NCBI GenBank assembly: GCA_040266255.1
Contig: JBDQEV010000020.1
Coordinates: 1-17,274 of the forward strand
Source: Comchoanobacter sp040266255
GTDB taxonomy: Bacteria > Pseudomonadota > Gammaproteobacteria > Comchoanobacterales > Comchoanobacteraceae
DNA length: 17,274 nt
Direction: 5' to 3'
The notes beneath the pieces were generated by a model. It was not told the DNA's origin. It saw only the letters and a list, made by a program, of their open reading frames with translations, and did no database searches. This document shows positions 6,454 through 13,129 of this stretch, one piece after another. Positions within the stretch are counted from its first letter, which is position 1. Each line of letters starts with the position of its first letter. The position numbers and the translations under genes are program-made.

Positions 6454-7886
6454 AACATCTCCTTTAAGAGCTGGTTTAGACGCTCTGGGTTTGCTTGGCC
6501 TTTACTTGCTTTCATAGCTTGACCTACAAAAAATCCAAAGAGCTTCTCTTTTCCTGCGCGGAACTGCTCAAGCTGTTCAGGGTTATTGTCTAAGACTTGC
6601 TGGATAATTGCTTTGATATCATCATCTGAAGACAGTTGCTTTAGATTGTATTTCTGAATGATTGCGTCAACATCTAAACCCTCTTTCCAAATATACTCAA
6701 TAACATCTTTAGCCATTTTGCTGGATAGCGCGCTATCTTTTACTTTTTGCATAATTTGAGACAAGTGTACTGATGTTAATGGTATTTTAGAGAAGTGTAT
6801 CTGGTCCTTGTTAGCAAGAGCAGATATAGGTCCTAGTAACCAATTAGCAATGCTTTGGATGTTATGTCCATGTGGGGTGACTTCATCTAGGAACTCAGCC
6901 ATGGGCTTATTATAAGCAATAATACGGGCATCAACTTGTTGTAGCCCAGATTCAGTATAGCGTTTGACTCTATCCTCTGGTTTCTCCGGAACAACTGATC
7001 TCGCATCTTCTATAAAGCGATCATTGACCCAGATTGCTGGTATATCCGGATCTTGGAAATAACGATAGTCATTGGCATCTTCTTTTTTACGCATAGACTC
7101 AGTTGTTTGTTTTTTCTCATTGTATAAACGAGTCTCTTGACGAATTTCTTTACCAGATGCTAAGCAGTCTATTTGGCGGTTGATCTCATATTGTAAGGCC
7201 TTTTGTATGAACTTAAATGAATTCATATTCTTTAGCTCTACTCGTGTTCCTAATGGTTGCTCTTTTGAAGTTCGGATAGAAACATTGACATCACACCTGA
7301 ATGATCCTTCTTGCATATTTCCATCACAAATGTCTAAATAGGTGACAAGTGCATGCAGTTGTTTTAAAAATGCAATGACCTCTTCAATGCTATTTAAGCA
7401 CGGTTCCGTCACAATTTCTAATAGGGGTTGGCCTGCACGATTAAGATCAATCCCAGTTTGTCCATATCGATAGCCATGTAATGATTTTCCAGCATCTTCT
7501 TCTAAATGGGAATGATGGATGTCACATCTTTTTAACTCTCCATCAACAAAATAGTCTAGATAGCCACCGACCAGTATGGGGTGGTCATCTTGGGTAATTT
7601 GATAGCCTTTTGGCAAGTCAGGGTAGAAGTAGTGTTTGCGAGCAAACTTGATCATTTGATTGACCTTGGATTCAAGGCAGTCTCCAAGCTGAATGGCTTG
7701 TTTAACCATTTCTTTATTTACAATGGGTAGTGATCCTGGCATGCCGACATCTACTTGAGAGGTATTTTGGTTTGGCACATCTCCAAACCCAACCTTTGAA
7801 GCAGAGAATGCTTTTGTTTTTGTATTTAGCTGAATATGTACTTCAAGACCAGCGGTGATTATAACTTCTTTACCATTTAATTGCAT
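6450..7886 (-). CDS. gatB: Asp/Glu-tRNA(Asn/Gln) amidotransferase subunit B
   Basis: GatB binds the misacylated tRNA and, with its kinase site, activates the Asp or Glu carboxyl group before amidation. The 478-residue product has the N-terminal signature GLEVHIQLNTKTKAFS, MPGSLP, and CDVNVSIR in the catalytic cradle, then a helical domain and the YqeY-type tail ending GQAMKASKGQANPERLNQLLKEML. Length is normal, with no sign of reduction. An AAGAGA ribosome site precedes the ATG. It lies nine bases after gatA and overlaps the first MFS gene by four bases. Whether the complex makes Gln-tRNA, Asn-tRNA or both depends on which synthetases the genome carries. Confidence 0.96.
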   Translation of the reverse strand: MQLNGKEVIITAGLEVHIQLNTKTKAFSASKVGFGDVPNQNTSQVDVGMPGSLPIVNKEMVKQAIQLGDCLESKVNQMIKFARKHYFYPDLPKGYQITQDDHPILVGGYLDYFVDGELKRCDIHHSHLEEDAGKSLHGYRYGQTGIDLNRAGQPLLEIVTEPCLNSIEEVIAFLKQLHALVTYLDICDGNMQEGSFRCDVNVSIRTSKEQPLGTRVELKNMNSFKFIQKALQYEINRQIDCLASGKEIRQETRLYNEKKQTTESMRKKEDANDYRYFQDPDIPAIWVNDRFIEDARSVVPEKPEDRVKRYTESGLQQVDARIIAYNKPMAEFLDEVTPHGHNIQSIANWLLGPISALANKDQIHFSKIPLTSVHLSQIMQKVKDSALSSKMAKDVIEYIWKEGLDVDAIIQKYNLKQLSSDDDIKAIIQQVLDNNPEQLEQFRAGKEKLFGFFVGQAMKASKGQANPERLNQLLKEML

Positions 7887-7895
7887 ATGAATCTC

Positions 7896-9365
7896 TTAGT
7901 CAATATTAGGGGCCTGTTTGTGCCAGGATGTGACTTTCTGGTAGGCGTGCGCCAATTGTAGTATTGTGCTTTCACAAAATTTATTACTAATTAGCTGCAT
8001 GCCAATAGGTAAGTTTTTCTCTCCAAATCCAACCGGAATTGATATGGCTGGTAGTCCAGCTAGATTTACGGTTACAGTATAGATATCAGAAAGGTATAAC
8101 GCACTTGGGCTTCTGTCTTTATTGTATAGCTCAAATGCAGTCGATGTTGTGGTTGGAGTTAGGATTGCGTCAACTTCTGTAAATGCTTTTTTATAATCAC
8201 GCCTAATAATTTCTCTTGCTGAAAGCGCCTTCCTATAGTAAGCACTTGAGTACTCTGAGGAAGATGCAAATGTTCCAATCAATATTCTGCGTTTCACTTC
8301 ATGTCCAAAACCGTATTCTCGACTCATTTCATAGAGTGATTCTAGAGAACCATTGTCTTGATGGCGGTAGCCATAGTGTATACCATCATATCTGGAAAGA
8401 TTTGATGCAGCTTCAATTGGTGCAAGTAGGTAGTATGTAGGGATAGATATCTTTAGGTTGGGCAGGTGAATTGGTTTGATTATAGCACCTAGATCTTTAT
8501 AGACTTTAATTGCTGATTCTACAGCAGCTTTACACTCCTGGTTTAAGCCTTCAGCGAAGAATTCTTCAGGAATACCAATAGTCAGGCCTTTTATATCCTG
8601 GTTAATATCCTTAGTGAAATCTGGGACCTTCACATTTGAAGTTGTTTGATCGTTTGGGTCTTGCCCACACATCACATTTAAGAGTAGAGCGGCATCATAT
8701 GCATTTAGTGTTAATGGCCCTGCTTGGTCTAAGCTGGAAGCAAAAGCGACCATGCCATAACGTGATACGCGGCCATAGGAAGGCTTGATTCCAGTGATGC
8801 CAGTAAATGCAGCAGGCTGTCTAATTGACCCGCCTGTATCAGATCCTGTTGACGCTGGAATAAGTCTCGCACTAACTGCAGCTGCTGATCCACCGGAAGA
8901 TCCGCCTGGACAGTGCGTTTTGTTCCATGGGTTTAAAACCTCTCCAAAAGCACTGTTCTCATTTGTTGAACCCATCGCAAATTCATCCATATTGAGCTTG
9001 CCTAAGGAAAACATACCGGCTTTTTCAAAATGGTCGATAATGGTTGCATTGTAGCTAGCTTGGTAGTTTTCTAGCATCTTAGATGCGCAAGTGGTTGGGC
9101 CATCAGTTGTACAGAAAATATCTTTGTGAGCAACTGGTATTCCATAAAGTGGAAGGTGTTTGTTTTGGGAACGATTGGCATCATGATATTTTGCCTGCTC
9201 AAGTGCTAAGTCAAAATTAGTATACAAAAACGCATTAATATCTTTGTGTTTTTCAATACGATTGATGTACGCTTGGGTAATCTCAACTGATGAAAGGCTG
9301 CCATCAGCAAGTTTCTGCGAGAGCTCGTTTAGGCTCATTAAATGTATATCATTACTCATTGTCAT
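7896..9365 (-). CDS. gatA: Asp/Glu-tRNA(Asn/Gln) amidotransferase subunit A (amidase)
   Basis: GatA hydrolyses glutamine to supply ammonia to GatB. It belongs to the amidase-signature family with a Ser-cisSer-Lys triad. All three residues are visible in the 489-residue product: Lys81 (AHKD), Ser156 in the GGSSGGS run and Ser180 in GSDTGGSIRQPA. A second ATG two codons in (9359) is an equally possible start; either way the gene begins inside gatC, overlapping by 14 or 8 bases. It is full length and well conserved. Confidence 0.96.
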   Translation of the reverse strand: MTMSNDIHLMSLNELSQKLADGSLSSVEITQAYINRIEKHKDINAFLYTNFDLALEQAKYHDANRSQNKHLPLYGIPVAHKDIFCTTDGPTTCASKMLENYQASYNATIIDHFEKAGMFSLGKLNMDEFAMGSTNENSAFGEVLNPWNKTHCPGGSSGGSAAAVSARLIPASTGSDTGGSIRQPAAFTGITGIKPSYGRVSRYGMVAFASSLDQAGPLTLNAYDAALLLNVMCGQDPNDQTTSNVKVPDFTKDINQDIKGLTIGIPEEFFAEGLNQECKAAVESAIKVYKDLGAIIKPIHLPNLKISIPTYYLLAPIEAASNLSRYDGIHYGYRHQDNGSLESLYEMSREYGFGHEVKRRILIGTFASSSEYSSAYYRKALSAREIIRRDYKKAFTEVDAILTPTTTSTAFELYNKDRSPSALYLSDIYTVTVNLAGLPAISIPVGFGEKNLPIGMQLISNKFCESTILQLAHAYQKVTSWHKQAPNID

Positions 9366-9672
9366 CTTTAAATAGTTGTGGTACGTCGAAGAGGTTTGAA
9401 GAGGTATTAAAGTAAGGGGAAGATACCTCTAAATCTGGAGACTCAGATTGTGGTTGATCATCTCTACACTGATCAATATCGACGAGAAGGGGTTCAGACT
9501 GACTCATGTTGATGTCAACATCATCCAGTGCATGGAACATCTTGATTAATGCTTCAAAATCATGTTTGTAAGACTCTTTTTCTGTTTCGGTCAGTTTTAG
9601 GACTGATAGTTCAGAAATTTTTCCTACGATTGATTGACATATTTCTTTATCTGAATGGGTAGTATTGGACAT
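9352..9672 (-). CDS. gatC: Asp/Glu-tRNA(Asn/Gln) amidotransferase subunit C
   Basis: GatC is the small belt-like subunit that wraps around GatA and stabilises the GatAB complex. The 106-residue product shows the family pattern: a helical N-terminus (KISELSVLKLTETEKESYKH), the VDIN segment, an RDD motif (LRxD in relatives) and a closing FDVPQLF. It is the first gene of the operon and lies behind a TTGACA promoter. No good ribosome site lies close to the ATG; with a leader of only about 20 bases, initiation may rely on leader structure or on start-codon context. Confidence 0.9.
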   Translation of the reverse strand: MSNTTHSDKEICQSIVGKISELSVLKLTETEKESYKHDFEALIKMFHALDDVDINMSQSEPLLVDIDQCRDDQPQSESPDLEVSSPYFNTSSNLFDVPQLFKDDNE

Positions 9673-9698
9673 AATGTTTAGTAAAAACGTTCTTCCTT

Positions 9699-9704
9699 TA
9701 TAAT
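9699..9704 (+). promoter_or_regulatory. Candidate -10 box for mreB, overlapping the gatC promoter
   Basis: A perfect TATAAT lies on the plus strand at 9699-9704, almost exactly opposite the minus-strand -10 of gatC. No good -35 is found 16-18 bases upstream, so this is a weak call. A second possibility is TTGTGT at 9719-9724 with TATGGT at 9742-9747, which would start transcription just upstream of the preferred mreB start codon. Confidence 0.35.
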
Positions 9705-9727
9705 AATGATATTAGGGTTTGTGTCAA
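9700..9727 (-). promoter_or_regulatory. Sigma-70 promoter for the gatCAB-MFS operon
   Basis: Read on the minus strand, a perfect TTGACA (plus-strand 9722-9727) is followed after 16 bases by TATTAT (9700-9705). A start near 9693 leaves a leader of about 20 bases before gatC. Alternative -10 choices with 17- or 18-base spacers (ATTATA, TTATAA) overlap it. Confidence 0.65.
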
Positions 9728-9760
9728 CTTTATATTTAGGATATGGTATTTGAAGTTGTA

Positions 9761-9765
9761 AAGGA
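9761..9765 (+). promoter_or_regulatory. Ribosome binding site deciding the mreB start
   Basis: AAGGA at 9761-9765 lies seven bases before the ATG at 9773. The upstream in-frame ATG at 9743 has an AGGA ending only two bases before it, too close for normal initiation. Confidence 0.6.
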
Positions 9766-9772
9766 TGATGTT

Positions 9773-10831
9773 ATGGTTTGGGTTCCATTTGTTCAAAAAT
9801 ACACGAAAAAAATGTCAATCGATTTAGGGACAGCAAATACTCTTATAGTTGACTCAGATGGAGAAATATTGCTGACTCAGCCTTCAGTTGTTGCTGTAAA
9901 GTCACAAGGTTATAATCATGATGCTTATGTCTGTGCAGTCGGAACTGATGCGAAACAAATGATAGGAAGAACGCCTGTAGGTATAGAGGCTAAAAGACCA
10001 TTACAGCACGGCGTCATTGCAGACTTTCAGATTACTGAAGCAATGCTTCAGCATTTTTTGAGGCTTGTATTGCCACAAAGCTATCCTCAAAAGTTCTTTA
10101 AGCCTGAGGTGATTATATGTGTGCCTCATGGTTCTACACAAGTTGAGCGTAGAGCAATAAGAGAATCAGCTTTGGGCGCTGGAGCAGGAAAGGTTTATTT
10201 AATTGATGAGCCAATGGCTGCTGCAATTGGTGCAAATTTACCAGTTGAATCTGCACATGGGTCAATGATTGTTGATATTGGTGGTGGAACTACTGAGATT
10301 GCAATTATTTCGCTAAATGGGATTGTTTATGCGCAAAGCATCAGGGTTGGTGGCGATAGGTTTGATGAGAGTATTATCAGTTACGTAAGGCGTAATTTTG
10401 GTTGTTTGATTGGAGAAATGACGGCAGAAAAAATCAAACAGCAAATTGGAATTGCATTTCCAACTGAGGACATTAAAGAACTGCAAGTCTCTGGAAGGCA
10501 TGTTGCAGAAGGAGTGCCAAGAAGCTTTACTGTTAACTCAAATGATGTGCTTGAGGCATTTCAGGAGCCGTTAAGCTCGGTTGTAGATGCAGTTAGACGC
10601 GCTTTAGAGCAGGCTCCACCAGAGTTATCTTCCGATATTGAAGAAAGAGGATTAGTGATTAGTGGTGGAGGTGCTTTGTTAACGGGTATTGATCGACTGA
10701 TTGCAGAGGAAACAGGTCTGCCAGTGATCAGAGCGGAGGATCCACTGACTTGTGTAGGCAGAGGTGGTGCAAAAATTATTGACGCTTTGGTGCACTATGG
10801 TGATCAACAGTTGTTAGAAGAAGAATTTTAA
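9773..10831 (+). CDS. mreB: Rod shape-determining protein MreB
   Basis: MreB is an actin-like ATPase that forms membrane-associated filaments and directs lateral wall synthesis. The actin-fold motifs are intact: phosphate-1 SIDLGTANT (from residue 15, with Asp17), phosphate-2 VDIGGGTTE (around 167-175) and adenosine ISGGGALLTG (around 296-305). The ATG at 9773 gives 352 residues, close to the usual 347, and has AAGGA at the right distance; the ATG at 9743 would add ten residues. It diverges from gatC, an arrangement I recall from Pseudomonas. In contrast to mreC next door, mreB shows no reduction. Confidence 0.95.
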   Translation: MVWVPFVQKYTKKMSIDLGTANTLIVDSDGEILLTQPSVVAVKSQGYNHDAYVCAVGTDAKQMIGRTPVGIEAKRPLQHGVIADFQITEAMLQHFLRLVLPQSYPQKFFKPEVIICVPHGSTQVERRAIRESALGAGAGKVYLIDEPMAAAIGANLPVESAHGSMIVDIGGGTTEIAIISLNGIVYAQSIRVGGDRFDESIISYVRRNFGCLIGEMTAEKIKQQIGIAFPTEDIKELQVSGRHVAEGVPRSFTVNSNDVLEAFQEPLSSVVDAVRRALEQAPPELSSDIEERGLVISGGGALLTGIDRLIAEETGLPVIRAEDPLTCVGRGGAKIIDALVHYGDQQLLEEEF

Positions 10832-10833
10832 AA

Positions 10834-11208
10834 ATGCAGATGTTTGTTAAGCGCATTGCCTTAACAGTTATTCTAACGCCCTTTTTAGTACTGCTCGGAT
10901 TGGCCCTGTTTAGAAAGCCACTGACAAGTAGGTCAGTTAATCCAAATAAAGAAACTGATATGCTCTATTCAGTTTCAGTCGCTAAAAAGGGGATGGCATT
11001 AGCTGCTCAATTCAATCGGTCATATCAGATTGTTTATGAAAGCACACCGACACTATTTTCTAAGTGTGATATTGTTGTAACTACTGGGTTAGAGAAGCAC
11101 TCTCCTCCAGATATCATTTTAGGCTATATTTCCAGTATTAAGCCAGCTTCGAATAGCAGGTATCTAGAAATCAATATTTCATTGGAAAATCCTTGTACTA
11201 GAAGTTAA
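10834..11208 (+). CDS. mreC: Miniature MreC (shape-determining protein, internally reduced)
   Basis: MreC is a bitopic scaffold, usually 280-370 residues, with a membrane helix, a coiled coil and a periplasmic beta-barrel domain, and it links MreB to the wall-synthesis enzymes. This product has only 124 residues. A membrane helix lies at about 8-26. Residues 78-121 (CDIVVTTGLEKHSPPDIILGY onward) match the C-terminal MreC strand region, GDVLVTSGLGGRFPEGYPVA in E. coli. The coiled coil and most of the first beta subdomain are missing. The position two bases after mreB supports the identity. mreD does not follow. The frame is open and unbroken, so it may be functional in minimal form, or it may be decaying. 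Confidence 0.72.
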   Translation: MQMFVKRIALTVILTPFLVLLGLALFRKPLTSRSVNPNKETDMLYSVSVAKKGMALAAQFNRSYQIVYESTPTLFSKCDIVVTTGLEKHSPPDIILGYISSIKPASNSRYLEINISLENPCTRS

Positions 11209-11218
11209 GCGTTATAAG

Positions 11219-11227
11219 TGTTATGAT
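11219..11227 (+). promoter_or_regulatory. Candidate extended -10 promoter for ndk
   Basis: TGTTATGAT at 11219-11227 is an extended -10 element in the 45-base gap before ndk. The expected -35 position holds no good match, which extended -10 promoters tolerate. The start would fall near 11234, about 20 bases before the ndk ATG. Confidence 0.4.
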
Positions 11228-11253
11228 TAAAATAATTAAATTGGAGGCCCAAG

Positions 11254-11664
11254 ATGCCAGTAGAACAAACATTATCAATCATCAAACCAGATTCAGTAAA
11301 GAATGGGCATATTGGTAATATCATTGCTTTATATGAAAGCAAAGGCTTTACAATTAAAGCGCTTAAAATGTCTCATTTGAGCAAAGAGCAAGCAAGTGAG
11401 TTTTATCAAGTTCATAAAGAAAGACCATTTTTCAATGATCTGGTTAATTTTATTTCATCTGGACCATCAGTTGCATTGGTGCTTGAGCGTGAAAATGCAG
11501 TATTATTCCATCGCGATGTTATGGGTGCAACAAATCCAAAGGAAGCTGCTGAGGGCACAATTCGTCAGCTGTATGGAGAATCTATTGACTTCAACGCAGT
11601 ACATGGATCAGATAGTCAAGAAAATGCTTCTATTGAGATCGATTTCTTTTTCTCAGCTGAGTAA
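11254..11664 (+). CDS. ndk: Nucleoside diphosphate kinase
   Basis: Ndk transfers the gamma-phosphate among nucleoside di- and triphosphates through a phosphohistidine. The 136-residue product begins EQTLSIIKPDSV as the family does and holds the active site NAVHGSDS with His117, preceded by HRDVMGATNPKEAAEGTIR. Length is normal. GGAGG at 11243-11247 is an excellent ribosome site. It follows mreC by 45 bases and converges on the next gene with only six bases between stop codons, leaving no room for a separate terminator hairpin. Confidence 0.97.
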   Translation: MPVEQTLSIIKPDSVKNGHIGNIIALYESKGFTIKALKMSHLSKEQASEFYQVHKERPFFNDLVNFISSGPSVALVLERENAVLFHRDVMGATNPKEAAEGTIRQLYGESIDFNAVHGSDSQENASIEIDFFFSAE

Positions 11665-11670
11665 GTGATT

Positions 11671-13101
11671 TTAAGATCTAGGGTTAGGGCAGGGAAGTCG
11701 GTTGGGCTCCTTGCCGCTTAGCCATAGAGAAGCGTTTCTAATTCGCCCGCCTTTATGATTGACCTTATTAGGATCTATTTTAACTACTTTAGGTAAGATG
11801 CGTGCTAAATTTTGTTTATCAATTTCTCCTGAAGGTGTTAGGCCAACTGAATTAAATTTCCCCCCAGTAATTGTAATAGAGTCCAGAAAAGAAGGATTAA
11901 GAGATGCTGTAATTTCTGCGCATCTTAAATAGTAAGAGCATAAATCACTATTATTGTCCAGAAAGGGCTGGATGTGTTTTTGCGCCATAAATAGATGCTG
12001 GCAGGTTTTTGTGGATGCATCAGCACGCATAGGTACTGTAACTTGATGCATGTCAGTAACCTGTTGTGCTAACGTAACAAGCAATAGATCAATTGAAGCG
12101 GTCAATTTTCGCATCAAAGGTGTGTGCTGAGCAATATTTGACCATACGTTGAGAGCCATTGATAAATAGCTAGGGTGAGGGTGATCCATTTCTACGACAT
12201 CCTCGATGCAAGTATAGATGAATCCATTAACTGCTTTTAGAGTGAGTTTGCTTCCCATGGCTTGAATGGCTGCAAGCACGCCCCTCTTGTTTTGATCGGC
12301 TAGTATATCCTCATAATTATCAATGTCGCTTCGACCTGGTAATGTATGTCGAACTAGCACTAATAAATCATTTTTTACTTTAGCATCTGCTTCAATGGTT
12401 ATGCCTAAGTGAAAGCTAGTATATAGTTCGTAGCTCATAAGCGCTTTATTTTTTATACGTTCAAGTAACGCATTTATATCTGATTGATCTACAGCCATTC
12501 TAATATTGTCCAATGCACGATGGGTCGTATTAAGCACATTTATTGCAGACTGATCATCTTCCTTACAGCCAGTACTTATAAACTGTCTCTTTGTATCTTC
12601 GACTGCAATGATATTGGCGCTACAACTAAGTGCAAGCAGCATGGAAAGTTGAAGAAAAAGTATTGAATTAGAGCTTGAATGCCTATCGTAGGCCCTAAAG
12701 CTATCAGGCTGTTCATTGGTGTAAAAAGCTAATTGTTTGTGGCATAATTCATCAATATATCTGGTCATTTCAGCGTGAAATGATGAGATTAGCATATGAA
12801 GTAATAGCATATACGCAGGATCTTTAAAGCTCTCGTGATCTTTAAATAACTCCATAGAAAGAACCGAGGTAATTTTAGCAATAGTATAAAGTATGGCTTT
12901 ACGTGCCTCTTTATCAGGTGCAATTTTTCTCATCAAAGTCAGTTCTAATGCTTCATCTGGATTGGATTCCGGTATGTCTTGCCCAATACTATCTTTGTTC
13001 TTTGTTGTAGCGCCCATTAAGTGGTTGAATAATTCGGTGAAATTGCATGGTATTACTCCCTCAGCCTTTAATAAGCTGAGGAGCTGATTTATTTCTGTCA
13101 T
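11671..13101 (-). CDS. Uncharacterised 476-residue helical protein (second gene of operon)
   Basis: I do not recognise this family. The composition suggests a mostly helical, soluble protein rich in Leu, Ala, Ser and Asp, with a hydrophobic stretch at about 147-166 (ILFLQLSMLLALSCSANIIA) that could be a membrane helix or a buried core helix. No signal peptide is seen. The last 60 residues differ in character: a GLTPSGEID segment near 419-428 is followed by a basic, Gly/Asn-rich tail (KVNHKGGRIRNASLW) ending in a Pro/Cys-rich LPCPNPRS. Start choice is firm: AAAGGA lies seven bases before the ATG (plus-strand 13109-13114). It begins 28 bases after the 1284-residue gene ends, so the two are probably co-transcribed and act together. 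Confidence 0.7.
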   Translation of the reverse strand: MTEINQLLSLLKAEGVIPCNFTELFNHLMGATTKNKDSIGQDIPESNPDEALELTLMRKIAPDKEARKAILYTIAKITSVLSMELFKDHESFKDPAYMLLLHMLISSFHAEMTRYIDELCHKQLAFYTNEQPDSFRAYDRHSSSNSILFLQLSMLLALSCSANIIAVEDTKRQFISTGCKEDDQSAINVLNTTHRALDNIRMAVDQSDINALLERIKNKALMSYELYTSFHLGITIEADAKVKNDLLVLVRHTLPGRSDIDNYEDILADQNKRGVLAAIQAMGSKLTLKAVNGFIYTCIEDVVEMDHPHPSYLSMALNVWSNIAQHTPLMRKLTASIDLLLVTLAQQVTDMHQVTVPMRADASTKTCQHLFMAQKHIQPFLDNNSDLCSYYLRCAEITASLNPSFLDSITITGGKFNSVGLTPSGEIDKQNLARILPKVVKIDPNKVNHKGGRIRNASLWLSGKEPNRLPCPNPRS

Positions 13102-13129
13102 GTCTTAGTCCTTTAAGTGAATGATATTT

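Noticed and set aside
8785..9054. 89-codon open frame on the plus strand
   Set aside because: It lies wholly opposite the catalytic region of gatA, whose conserved residues explain the sequence; the translated product has no family features.
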